Source: an uncultured Dorea sp. (GTDB lineage Bacteria > Bacillota > Clostridia > Lachnospirales > Lachnospiraceae). From it: a stretch of 64,000 nucleotides of DNA. Below the pieces are notes generated by a model that ran no database searches, was not told the origin of the DNA, and saw only the letters and a list, made by a program, of their open reading frames with translations. Location: assembly GCA_910578865.1 (NCBI GenBank), contig CAJTRM010000003.1:1-64000 (forward strand). The letters run 5' to 3'. The position numbers and the translations under genes are program-made. Positions 1 through 7,864 of this stretch are shown here, piece after piece (positions within the stretch are counted from its first letter, which is position 1; each line of letters starts with the position of its first letter).

Positions 1-336
1 GATACGGTGCAGGCCGTCGCAAGGGGAGAGGATGTAAATGCGAAGACCATCGGAAGGGATCTGCTTGCGAATACGTTGATGGCCGGGGCTCAGGTAGCTG
101 GTGGGAGTGGGAAGAATGGGATTGCTGGTGCCCCCAATAATATCAAGCCAGACCCAGATGTGGCAGGATTCCGCAGTGTTATATATGCTTGCAATGCAAC
201 AAATACAGATCAATACGAAAGGGTAGGCACGCAATCCGATTATGCGGGCTTATTTCGAGAACAAAGTTTCAGAGGGAAAGACGAAAATACAAGCATTATT
301 GTGTATTATGAGACGGTTAGTAAACATCATTTATAG
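1..336 (+). CDS. C-terminal fragment of a polymorphic-toxin-like protein (5' end outside window)
   Basis: The frame is open from base 1 and ends in TAG at 334-336, so only the last ~111 codons are visible. The first part (GEDVNAKTIGRDLLANTLMAGAQ) reads like the pre-toxin region of large secreted Lachnospiraceae polymorphic toxins, where similar glycine/alanine-rich stretches join the carrier to a variable C-terminal domain. The last ~55 residues (after a Pro/Asn/Asp-rich linker) would then be the variable tip; I do not recognise its fold. A second, decayed relative of the preceding alanine-rich region lies at 909-1320, which supports the family guess. This is a resemblance seen by eye only; it could be any large surface or phage-like protein. 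Confidence 0.45.
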   Translation, partial: DTVQAVARGEDVNAKTIGRDLLANTLMAGAQVAGGSGKNGIAGAPNNIKPDPDVAGFRSVIYACNATNTDQYERVGTQSDYAGLFREQSFRGKDENTSIIVYYETVSKHHL

Positions 337-515
337 TATGATGAAGAATAAGACAGCATATCAATTACCTCAGGTAGACACAGTGGAAAAAGAACAGATG
401 ATTTCATAGGGAAAGTTGTTGAGGAATGGCGATTGCTGTGGTAAGATTTAACAAGGAGCAATTCGTGTATAGGGTGTGTTGACCTTTCATCTTACATAGA
501 TGGGAGGTGATGCGT

Positions 516-608
516 ATGGATAAAAAACCATTTGATTTCAAGGATTTGATGTCTTTTGGAATGTTTATTCTAGCATTACTGACCTTCATTTATTTGATTA
601 GTCAGTAA
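516..608 (+). CDS. Small hydrophobic holin-like toxin of a type I toxin-antitoxin pair (Hol_Tox-like)
   Basis: A 30-residue ORF with ribosome site GGGAGGTGA just upstream of its ATG encodes MDKKPFDFKDLMSFGMFILA followed by a short hydrophobic tail ending LISQ. The SFGMFxLALLTFI core is the hallmark of the 'putative holin-like toxin' family, single-pass membrane peptides of type I toxin-antitoxin loci. The downstream sequence, a hairpin at 620-651 followed by a conserved-looking tract, matches the usual arrangement in which an antisense RNA overlaps the toxin 3' end. It sits between two relics of polymorphic-toxin genes. It is too short to be reliably called by gene finders. Confidence 0.72.
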   Translation: MDKKPFDFKDLMSFGMFILALLTFIYLISQ

Positions 609-715
609 AACAAAAAATACCACCCTAGTATCTTTGGTCGGATAAGGGTGGCATTACCAAACTTATAAGGTCAACCCCTTGTGGGCGATTGCTCCTTTTA
701 TGTACATAGAATATC
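609..715 (-). ncRNA. Probable antitoxin RNA / 3' UTR hairpin region of the type I toxin
   Basis: Directly after the toxin stop there is a hairpin (CCACCCT at 620-626 pairing with AGGGTGG at 645-651) and then a tract around 670-700 (GGTCAACCCCTTGTGGGCGA, TTGCTCC). In known Hol_Tox/TxpA-type loci the antitoxin is an antisense RNA running into the toxin 3' end from this side. I could not identify a convincing minus-strand promoter, so boundaries and strand are inferred from the family layout. Confidence 0.35.
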
Positions 716-908
716 ATGAATGAGGGAAAAAGTCAAATTTGAAATAAAGGAAAAAAGCACGGTTTTTTATGGTATCAAATAGGACATGGAGATTTTTTTG
801 CATTCATTCTTTTCAACAATTTTTGACTGAAAAGTTTTTAAAGTATAAATTAAAAAATGAAAATGAGAGTAATAACTATTATGGAAAGTAAGCTTACTGA
901 ATAAATAA

Positions 909-1320
909 GACCGTAGTGAAAAGTCGCCAATAAGGTCAAAAGTAGCAAGATCTACCAGAAGGCAAGCGGCCCCAAAGATCAAGAAGATGTGCATGACGGC
1001 GAAACGAATCCAGAAGGCCACGGTGAGCTTTGTGAAGAATGTGGATAGGAAGAAAGTAGTGGCGGGGACTCTGGCGGCAGTAGCCATAGCGGGCGCGGTA
1101 GCGCTGACCGGAGAGGCCGCAATGCCGGTGTTGATAGGGTCAGCCCAGGCAGGATGAATGGGAGCACTGATCAACGGAGCAGCAGCGGTGGCCCAGGGAG
1201 GAAGCATCGCAGACATCCAATGCGTGTGCTGAAGACTCATAAGGAACCAGACGGCAACGCAGTATATAGGGAGCTGGAAGGCTGACGGAAGTCAGTCTGT
1301 TTATCATACAAAGAAAGCGT
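909..1320 (+). pseudogene. Relic of a polymorphic-toxin pre-toxin region
   Basis: In one plus frame the sequence reads as a plausible protein but has no start and is broken by TGA at 1155-1157 and 1230-1232. Readable segments include VSFVKNVDRKKVVAGTLAAV, then AIAGAVALTGEAAMPVLIGS, and after the first stop MGALINGAAAVAQGGSIADI. This basic stretch plus Ala/Gly-rich hydrophobic segment is typical of the region just before the toxin tip in large Lachnospiraceae polymorphic toxins. Frame coherence over ~400 bases across two stops argues for decay rather than chance. The interval 721-908 is AT-rich and shows nothing else I can support. Confidence 0.5.
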
Positions 1321-1340
1321 ATAACCACAAAACAAAATTT

Positions 1341-1380
1341 CTGCTAAGAAAAACCAAAAAAATTTGATTTTTCTTAGCAG
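1341..1380. terminator. Rho-independent terminator of the sugar ABC operon (possibly bidirectional)
   Basis: A perfect 13-bp stem, CTGCTAAGAAAAA pairing with TTTTTCTTAGCAG, encloses a 14-base A/T-rich loop. It lies 4 bases past the stop of the minus-strand permease gene, and the run of A in the 5' arm gives T in the minus-strand transcript. Confidence 0.75.
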
Positions 1381-1384
1381 GTTT

Positions 1385-2227
1385 TTACTCCTTAACTGCT
1401 CCGGCAGTCAGGCCCTCCACCATATATTTCTGTGCAATGGAAAAGAGCAGTATGGTCGGGATTAATGCCAGAACCGATCCGGCAGCCATCTCTCCCCACT
1501 TGATGTCAAAGCTTAAGATCAGGGAATTCAGACCGACCGGGATGGTTTTATTTGCATCTGAATTAATAAACATAATTGCCAGATACAATTCATTCCACGA
1601 ATTAACAAACGCAAAAATAAATGTTGCCATAATTCCGGGCTTGATAGTCGGTATCACGATGTGCCATAGTCCTTTGAGATATCCGCATCCATCTATCCAG
1701 GCGGCTTCTTCCAGAGACTTAGGTACGTTGTCATAAAATCCGATCAATGTTACAACCGTAAAAGGGATAGTCATATTTGTGTAAAGCAGAATAAGTCCCC
1801 GCAGATCGTCCAGCAGCCCCAAGCCGGATATAATCTGGCGAAGCGGCCCCAGCATTACAAACGCCGGTATCATCTGGGTGATCAGGAAAAAAATCGTAAC
1901 ACACTTTTTCCCCCGAAACTTAAAACGACTAAGTACATACGCGGCCATGATACCGATCACCTCTGCGATTGCTGCGGCAGAAGCAGCAACAACAAACGAA
2001 TTCAGCATATACTTGCCAAAACTGCCCTTTACTAAAATGGCGATATAATTTTTCAACGAAGGTGCTTTCGGTAAATATGTCACCGGAAAGGCATAAATTT
2101 CACCCTGCGATCCCTTGAACGAAGTCATCAGCATCCACACAAACGGAAATACTATAAATATCAGATAGACAGCGAGAATAATGCCTTTCGTTGTTGTTTT
2201 AAGCTTTCTTTTTGTTCCATTCTTCAT
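1385..2227 (-). CDS. Carbohydrate ABC transporter permease, MalG-type
   Basis: The 280-residue product is the second membrane subunit of a CUT1-type sugar importer. It has a basic N-terminus, about six membrane segments and, near residues 180-200, the EAAWIDGCGYLKGLWHIVIP loop that matches the EAAx3Gx9IxLP consensus contacting the ATPase. The ATG at 2227 is preferred over one at 2245 because AAGGAGGAG lies just before it and the upstream permease stops one base earlier, so the two are translationally coupled. It is the last gene of the operon (binding protein, two permeases). No ATPase gene is present here; such CUT1 systems commonly share one MsmK-like ATPase encoded elsewhere. Confidence 0.93.
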   Translation of the reverse strand: MKNGTKRKLKTTTKGIILAVYLIFIVFPFVWMLMTSFKGSQGEIYAFPVTYLPKAPSLKNYIAILVKGSFGKYMLNSFVVAASAAAIAEVIGIMAAYVLSRFKFRGKKCVTIFFLITQMIPAFVMLGPLRQIISGLGLLDDLRGLILLYTNMTIPFTVVTLIGFYDNVPKSLEEAAWIDGCGYLKGLWHIVIPTIKPGIMATFIFAFVNSWNELYLAIMFINSDANKTIPVGLNSLILSFDIKWGEMAAGSVLALIPTILLFSIAQKYMVEGLTAGAVKE

Positions 2228-2228
2228 C

Positions 2229-3131
2229 TTACTCCTCCTTCCCATATTTCGTCACCTTAAGATATAAGACTACAAATATGAGTTCGGTCAATACACAAAG
2301 AACGCCGACAGCAGATGCTGCGCCGTAATCCAGATTATTTACAAGCTGCAGCATATAGGAAGTAATAATATTAGACGAGCCCGAAGGTCCACCATTTGTC
2401 ATTGCGTAGATCAGATCCGGGAAATTGAAGATCCAGATCGTTCTCAGGAGCAGAGTCAGCAAAAGCGTGGATTTAATGCTTGGGACTGTGATGCGGATAA
2501 ACTGCTGCAGCGGACTTGCACCATCCATATTCGCCGCTTCATATAAATCTGCCGGTACGCCCCTGAGCGCCGCGGTGATCATAATTGTGAAGTAGGGAAT
2601 CCCATACCATATATTTGCTACGATACAGGCATACAACGCGGTGTTTGAATTTGCCAGAAAACCAAAGGGCTTGTCTAAAATGCCAAGCCGTATAAATATG
2701 TCGTTAAATACACCAGATGTTCCATTGTAAAGCCAGCGCCAGATAATTCCGATCAGAAAACCGGACACTGCCCACGGGAAAAATATACATCCCTGATATG
2801 CACCGGAACCTTTAAATTTTTTCTTGAGCAGCAGCGCAAGGCCAAACCCAATAGTAAACTGAAAGAACAGTGAGATACCCACCCACTTGACAGTATTTCC
2901 AATCGTAATAAAGAACATATTGCCGGGGCTTCTTGAAAATAATGCCTTGAAATTATCCAGACCGCACCACTGGATATGATTGATATTCAAAATATTGTAA
3001 TTCTGAAACGCCATAACGAATCCCTTCGCCATCGGATAATAAGTAAAAAACAATGGAAATAAAATGGCGGGAAGGAGCATCCAGAAAATAAAGCGCCGCT
3101 GACGCTTCACGATCAAATTATTTTGACCCAT
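2229..3131 (-). CDS. Carbohydrate ABC transporter permease, MalF-type
   Basis: This 300-residue inner-membrane subunit pairs with the MalG-type permease encoded immediately downstream. Six membrane segments are apparent, starting at about residues 13-30 (FIFWMLLPAILFPLFF), and the cytoplasmic EAANMDGASPLQQFIRITVP loop near residue 200 fits the EAA consensus. The start ATG follows GGAGGTG with a 5-base gap. A strong hairpin at 3178-3204 separates it from the binding-protein gene upstream, suggesting lower expression of the permeases than of the binding protein. Confidence 0.93.
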   Translation of the reverse strand: MGQNNLIVKRQRRFIFWMLLPAILFPLFFTYYPMAKGFVMAFQNYNILNINHIQWCGLDNFKALFSRSPGNMFFITIGNTVKWVGISLFFQFTIGFGLALLLKKKFKGSGAYQGCIFFPWAVSGFLIGIIWRWLYNGTSGVFNDIFIRLGILDKPFGFLANSNTALYACIVANIWYGIPYFTIMITAALRGVPADLYEAANMDGASPLQQFIRITVPSIKSTLLLTLLLRTIWIFNFPDLIYAMTNGGPSGSSNIITSYMLQLVNNLDYGAASAVGVLCVLTELIFVVLYLKVTKYGKEE

Positions 3132-3177
3132 ATTGACACCTCCTCTGCACGATGCTTTTTTGCCGTATTTTTATTAT

Positions 3178-3204
3178 GGGCGTGCCTATGTCTGCAGCAC
3201 GCCC
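3178..3204 (-). terminator. Intra-operon hairpin between binding protein and permeases
   Basis: GGGCGTGC at 3178-3185 and GCACGCCC at 3197-3204 form a perfect 8-bp GC-rich stem with an 11-base loop. On the minus strand it is followed by ATAATAAAAAT rather than a clean T-run, so it more likely stabilises the binding-protein mRNA or attenuates read-through than fully terminates. Confidence 0.5.
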
Positions 3205-3228
3205 ACAAAATTGATTATCTTATCTCAA

Positions 3229-4554
3229 TTACCACAGCTTTCCTTCCGTCTCATATGCCTCAGTCCAGAAATCATCCAGCCACTTCAGCATTTCATCGGC
3301 TGTAATTTCACCTGTCAGATATTTTTGATACATAGGGTCTACCTGTGTGATATAAGTAGAGAAGGCTTCATACATCTGAGGAGCCGATGCATGATGATAC
3401 GTATCGGAGTCTTCCAGCATGACCTTATACATTGCAAACGCGCCTTCTGTAAAAAAGGAATCATTCTCAAATGCAGTATTATGGATCGGAATCGTTGAAT
3501 AATTCTTCGCAAAATAAGTGTTATTTTCAGCGTTGGACAGATACAGGAGAAAATCTGCTGTTTCATCAGGATTTTCACAGGAACTGGTCATTCCCCAGCC
3601 GGCAAATCCGTTCGGGAATATGGCATCTCCGGATGGCCCCACCGGATACGGAGCCAGATCCCACTCATCATCCGCCATATCAGAAGCGCAGGTTGCGATT
3701 ACTTCCGGATCCTGGATCAGCATAGCCGTTGTTCCGCCGATAAAGCCCTGTACCATCTCGGAAAATCCCCATGCCAGAGAGTCTGTCGGACAGGTATCAT
3801 CAAACATCTGCTTATAGAATGCCAGGGCTTCTTTTGCCTCAGGCAGTGTAAAAATAGTAGTTCCATCGCCGTCCTTAAGGAAATAACCCGCACGTCCGTC
3901 ATCCAGCTTGTCTGCGCCGATATAGCTCCACATTACCGTGTCGGCGTAAATATATCCATTCTGTCCGCCCCGGAAGGAGTAGCCGTATCTGCTGCTGTCA
4001 CTATCCGTTATTGCTGCACCGGCATCATAGATATCCTGCCAGGAAGAGGGCGCTTCAATTCCCGCTTCCTTAAACCAGTCTTCGCGGTAGTAGATACCTC
4101 TCTGATAAAAACCATAAGGCATCAGATATGCCGTATCTCCATAATAGTAAATAACTTCCTTCGCTGAATCTGTAAGTGTATCTTTCTCATCCCAGTTGTT
4201 GATATATTTTTCTATATCTGCCAGCCAGCCGTTGGTACCAAACTGAGTCAGTGTAAAGTCACGCACCTCGACAATATCCACCTTATCGCCGTCCATGAGC
4301 ATCTGTGAAATTTTTGCATCAGCGCTTTCTGTTGGCGGAGATACGATCTCAATCTTAATATTTTCATGTTCTGCTTCGTACTGATCTGCGATCTCACGGA
4401 GTATCGCAGTACGCTCCGTGCTTGTTATGGATTCCACCATTGTGATAGTAACAGTCCCTTCTTCGGATGTCTCTCCTTTGCTTCCGCAGCCAGTCATAAA
4501 ACTGGAGACAAGCAATACAGATGTAAGGCCAAGTGCTAATAATCTTTTCTTCAT
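3229..4554 (-). CDS. Sugar ABC transporter substrate-binding lipoprotein
   Basis: The 441-residue product begins MKKRLLALGLTSVLLVSSFM and has a lipobox ending at Cys23 (FMTGC), so it should be lipid-anchored outside the membrane. Length and layout (two-lobe, Asp/Trp-rich, TAMLIQDPEV and GFAGWGMTSS segments) fit family 1 extracellular solute-binding proteins of CUT1 importers. The start follows AGGAGT. It is encoded between a GH172 enzyme and two permeases, so the substrate is probably an oligosaccharide or a GH172 product, but its identity cannot be read from sequence. Confidence 0.93.
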   Translation of the reverse strand: MKKRLLALGLTSVLLVSSFMTGCGSKGETSEEGTVTITMVESITSTERTAILREIADQYEAEHENIKIEIVSPPTESADAKISQMLMDGDKVDIVEVRDFTLTQFGTNGWLADIEKYINNWDEKDTLTDSAKEVIYYYGDTAYLMPYGFYQRGIYYREDWFKEAGIEAPSSWQDIYDAGAAITDSDSSRYGYSFRGGQNGYIYADTVMWSYIGADKLDDGRAGYFLKDGDGTTIFTLPEAKEALAFYKQMFDDTCPTDSLAWGFSEMVQGFIGGTTAMLIQDPEVIATCASDMADDEWDLAPYPVGPSGDAIFPNGFAGWGMTSSCENPDETADFLLYLSNAENNTYFAKNYSTIPIHNTAFENDSFFTEGAFAMYKVMLEDSDTYHHASAPQMYEAFSTYITQVDPMYQKYLTGEITADEMLKWLDDFWTEAYETEGKLW

Positions 4555-4585
4555 AGTAAGTACACTCCTTTTCGTTTTTTTAGCT

Positions 4586-5638
4586 TCAGATGATCTCCAG
4601 CCCGTCCCGGTCCGGCAGCGTTCCGCTGACGCTGGACGGCTTTTCTAAATAGAAATAAGCAACGGAGGAAATATCCTCCTGGAGAGGAAGATACCTTCGC
4701 TCGCTCCTCCAGCCCAGAGCCTGAATCGTGACGCGGATATCCTTGTTAAAATAGATTGGGTCTTTAATATGCCACCGGTACATGGAGAAACGCAATTGCG
4801 ACAGATTAAGAGAATCCGTTCTGGTAACGTGTGCGAGTCCGGCGTAAGGAGAGGAATAACACTGATAATGATCCCCTACGTCAAAATCCCATGCTCCGCA
4901 GAAATAATCCTCTGTCCCTGTACTGCAGATGCTCGGGAATTCCTTGTCGCCATCCAGATAAAATTTGATTTCTCCTTCTCCCCACCAGCCGTTATTGTGC
5001 GTTCCCCAGAACATATAGGTTCCGACATACTGACCTTTCCCGGATATTCCATCCAAAACGGTAAATACCTCTTTGTAAGGAAGCGGATTCACCCTTCGGA
5101 ACTGAGCATGAAAAAATCCGGCAGAATCTGGGACGGTTCCCAGCTTATAGTCGATTTGATAATACAAAGTCACGTCCTTCGTATGTATATTTTGCACCGT
5201 TATGCGAAAACCTTTGCGAAAAGGCATTTGCCAATAACTGTTAAATCCCTTGTGCGGGTTGACGCAAACTGCCAATGACTGTACCGTTGTCGGTTCCATG
5301 TAATCCGCACAGGCAAAAAAATCACACAGCGGCACCTCTACTGATGGAAATTCATTCCCGTCCCAATAGATTTTTAAAATAAGCTGCCGATTCATATCGG
5401 AATTATCGGTACACCATATATGGGTAATAATTCCCTCTCCGCTTACGTCTGCTAATGAAAAGGTTTCACCGGCCTTGATAGAGACGCACGGAGAAATCTT
5501 CCAGCCGATTCCCAGATCTCTCGCACAGGCCGCCCCTTCGCCTTCTGTCGCAGATGCTGCCTTTCCTTTTTCACCAGTCGGGTTTTCAGCATTTATCGCA
5601 CAGCTTGTCCAATTTGTTATAGAAAATAACTCATCCAC
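4586..5638 (-). CDS. GH172 (DUF2961) glycoside hydrolase
   Basis: A 350-residue protein without signal peptide or membrane segment, so cytoplasmic. The opening (GEGAACARDLGIGWKISPCV) and the GEGIITHIWCTD, GWWGEGEIKFYLDGD and STGTEDYFCGAWDF blocks are characteristic of the DUF2961 family, now glycoside hydrolase family 172. Characterised members act on difructose anhydrides and on furanosides such as arabinofuranosides. The Glu and Asp in the GEGEIK and GTEDYF blocks are candidate catalytic residues. The start is GTG at 5638, with AAAGGGGG seven bases upstream. It heads the operon with a sugar importer and faces an AraC regulator, which implies uptake and intracellular cleavage of a furanose-containing sugar. 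Confidence 0.88.
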   Translation of the reverse strand: MDELFSITNWTSCAINAENPTGEKGKAASATEGEGAACARDLGIGWKISPCVSIKAGETFSLADVSGEGIITHIWCTDNSDMNRQLILKIYWDGNEFPSVEVPLCDFFACADYMEPTTVQSLAVCVNPHKGFNSYWQMPFRKGFRITVQNIHTKDVTLYYQIDYKLGTVPDSAGFFHAQFRRVNPLPYKEVFTVLDGISGKGQYVGTYMFWGTHNNGWWGEGEIKFYLDGDKEFPSICSTGTEDYFCGAWDFDVGDHYQCYSSPYAGLAHVTRTDSLNLSQLRFSMYRWHIKDPIYFNKDIRVTIQALGWRSERRYLPLQEDISSVAYFYLEKPSSVSGTLPDRDGLEII

Positions 5639-5791
5639 ATTTAATCCCCCTTTCTGTTAACTGTTCATTTGTGCTCTCTGTACTTTCTATATTACCTTTT
5701 TATTTACTTTATATTAATTTTGTGTGATAATAAATAACAATACTTGATTATTGAGTTTTCGGATTTAACAATTCTTGCAGAGGTGATAAAT

Positions 5792-6673
5792 TTGGATATA
5801 AATGATATTTCTCCCTACGTGCGGTATGCCGCCAAATCCGTGCTGTGTTCACCCTTTCAGATCGGGCCGCGTATTATACTTGACTATGAGCTGGTTTTTA
5901 TCGAATCCGGCAGATTTCTATTGTTGTATGATGAAAATGAGTATCTGTGCCAAAAAGGGGATGTCTTGTTATTTTGCCCCGGTCATCGTCATACAATGAA
6001 AAGTATTACAAATATATCTGTTTCCCAGCCTCACATTCATTTTGATATGAAGTATGATGAACACAGTGAAGATGTTTTTATCTCATTTAAGGATTTACCA
6101 GATTTTAAACCGGAAGAGAAATTGTTGATACGACCGGACTTTTTTTCCGAAATCGGGATCGCTCCCGTTTTAGCCATTTCCGATTTTGAACATCTAAAGC
6201 AGTGTTTGTTTGAAATTATTGCTCTTTATTCGGAACAACCGGTGCTCTCACCGCTCTTAATGAAACAAAAAATGCTGGAATTGCTGTATTTTATTTTAAG
6301 AGACAACACCAGCTTTGGAGATACTATCCAACAGCCTGAACTGAATCTTCCGCTGATGATCCAGAAGTTTCTTGACTACCACTTCTATAATCGCATTTCT
6401 TTAGATTCCCTGGAAAAGCAATTTCACTACAGTAAGTTTTATATTTCCCGAAGCTTTGTAGAATATGTAGGTACTCCTGTTATCCAATACTATAACCAGA
6501 AGCGGCTGGAATATGCCAAAAAGCAACTTATGGAGGGGCAATCCGTAACAGAAATCACAAAGTCCTTACATTTTTCGTCGATTTATACTTTCAGCCGCTT
6601 CTTTAAAACACACGAAGGCTGTTCCCCGACAGAATTCAAGAGAGATTACGGAGCAAGGATACAAGTGCACTGA
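5792..6673 (+). CDS. AraC-family transcriptional regulator of the divergent GH172/ABC operon
   Basis: The product has an N-terminal cupin-like sensor (CQKGDVLLFCPGHRHTMKSI around residue 65) and two C-terminal helix-turn-helix motifs over the last ~100 residues (LDSLEKQFHYSKFYISRSF and VTEITKSLHFSSIYTFSRFF). I place the start at TTG 5792 (293 residues) because AGAGGTGA sits just upstream; a longer frame from TTG 5744 has no ribosome site. It is divergent from the GH172/sugar ABC operon across ~150 bases, the standard place for its regulator, probably a sugar-responsive activator. Confidence 0.88.
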   Translation: MDINDISPYVRYAAKSVLCSPFQIGPRIILDYELVFIESGRFLLLYDENEYLCQKGDVLLFCPGHRHTMKSITNISVSQPHIHFDMKYDEHSEDVFISFKDLPDFKPEEKLLIRPDFFSEIGIAPVLAISDFEHLKQCLFEIIALYSEQPVLSPLLMKQKMLELLYFILRDNTSFGDTIQQPELNLPLMIQKFLDYHFYNRISLDSLEKQFHYSKFYISRSFVEYVGTPVIQYYNQKRLEYAKKQLMEGQSVTEITKSLHFSSIYTFSRFFKTHEGCSPTEFKRDYGARIQVH

Positions 6674-6781
6674 CCTAAGCTTTTGTCTGCTTGTTTCATA
6701 AGGGCAATCATGCTACAATGAAAAAGATAAATTTTTCAGAGAGCAAGGCTATTGCGGCAGTTGTATAAACGGCAGTTCCAC

Positions 6782-7729
6782 TTATTTCCGGTTATGCTCA
6801 TCCATCATAGAGAGAAATTCCTCCATGACCCTCGTCTTATATTTATGATTCTTATAGTAAAAATACACATCCCTGCGTGCATCTTCCCCGTCCAGCTTAT
6901 AGTAGACAAGATTTTCAAAAGAAGGCAGCTGGCTCACCAGGATGTCGCTGATAAATGTGGCGCCCAACTGGGTGGAGGCGGCCATGTAGGCGGTGGACTG
7001 CTGGTTGAATTCCAGGATGATATTCGGGTGGAATCCGGCATTCCTGCACAGCCTGTCTCCGCGGAGGCGGGTGTCGTTTCCGGGCATCAGCATAATAAAG
7101 GGCAGTCCGGAAAATGCGTGGAGAGGCACGGCCGGGGAGGCTGGAGTCAGGTAGCTTTTACTCTTTACGTTGTTGTAGGAGAGCTGGTATTCCGTTAGCT
7201 CATCATGGACAGAAAAATGCTTCGGAACCGCAAGAAGAATATTTTCCCGGCAGTACAGCTGCTTATTGTACAGAGTATTGTCATAACGGTAGTTGTCTAT
7301 AACGAAATCCACGGAGTTATTGCTGAGCATAGCCTCAAGCTGGGAGGTATGTCCTTCAGTAATCTGGATATGGATGTCCGGAAATTTCTGTTTAAACTGA
7401 GTAAAGAGCTGAGGGACAACATAGGCAGCGAAAAGATTGCTGGCGCCAATAGACAGATGGCCGGTCTTTAAGGTAGTCAGGTTGTTGATATAATTTTCCA
7501 CCCGCTGCTCAATCTTAAAAATCTCCTCTGCGGCTTCTATGTATACTTTACCAATCTCGGTGAGCTGCAATGGGTTTGTACTTCTGTCGAAGAGAGGTTC
7601 TCCGATCTGCTCTTCAATCTGTTTAATGCGTGCGCTTAAAGAAGGCTGGCTGATATAGAGATTCTGGGCAGCTTTTGAGAAGCTTTTTTCACGGTATACT
7701 TCATACACATATTTTTTCCCTTTAAACAT
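6782..7729 (-). CDS. LysR-family transcriptional regulator
   Basis: The 315-residue product starts with a LysR winged helix: SFSKAAQNLYISQPSLSARI (residues ~15-34), then IKQIEEQIGEPLFDRS. The remainder is the periplasmic-binding-like effector domain. The start ATG follows AGGAGG. It is divergent from the aminotransferase gene; the shared 135-base gap contains AT-rich dyads (ATAATATAAGTATTAT near 7751) where a LysR tetramer could bind. It probably regulates that aminotransferase in response to an amino-acid-related ligand, which is inference from position. Confidence 0.9.
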   Translation of the reverse strand: MFKGKKYVYEVYREKSFSKAAQNLYISQPSLSARIKQIEEQIGEPLFDRSTNPLQLTEIGKVYIEAAEEIFKIEQRVENYINNLTTLKTGHLSIGASNLFAAYVVPQLFTQFKQKFPDIHIQITEGHTSQLEAMLSNNSVDFVIDNYRYDNTLYNKQLYCRENILLAVPKHFSVHDELTEYQLSYNNVKSKSYLTPASPAVPLHAFSGLPFIMLMPGNDTRLRGDRLCRNAGFHPNIILEFNQQSTAYMAASTQLGATFISDILVSQLPSFENLVYYKLDGEDARRDVYFYYKNHKYKTRVMEEFLSMMDEHNRK

Positions 7730-7780
7730 TTCATCCTCCTTATAGTAAAAATAATATAAGTATTATATAATTATAGGTAT

Positions 7781-7809
7781 TTGAGTATATTGTAGCGCTG
7801 GAGTATGAT
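7781..7809 (+). promoter_or_regulatory. Probable sigma-A promoter of the aminotransferase gene
   Basis: TTGAGT at 7781-7786 and TATGAT at 7804-7809 are separated by exactly 17 bases, 55 bases upstream of the aminotransferase ATG and next to the LysR start, where such regulators bind. Confidence 0.5.
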
Positions 7810-7864
7810 AAAGGCAAGTAAAGAAAACGAAAAAATTAAGATATGAAAAAGGACGGGGAAACGT

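Noticed and set aside
338-409. Short 23-codon ORF after the toxin fragment
   Set aside because: No ribosome site or family resemblance; a second frame here ends in a WRLLW-like stretch, but both are more likely degraded coding sequence.
767-1240. 157-codon minus-strand frame
   Set aside because: Antisense to the toxin relic; composition (Ala/Pro/Thr) reflects the relic's alanine-rich plus strand.
4769-5278. 169-codon plus-strand frame opposite the GH172 gene
   Set aside because: The minus frame encodes clear DUF2961 motifs; the plus frame has no recognisable motif or ribosome site.
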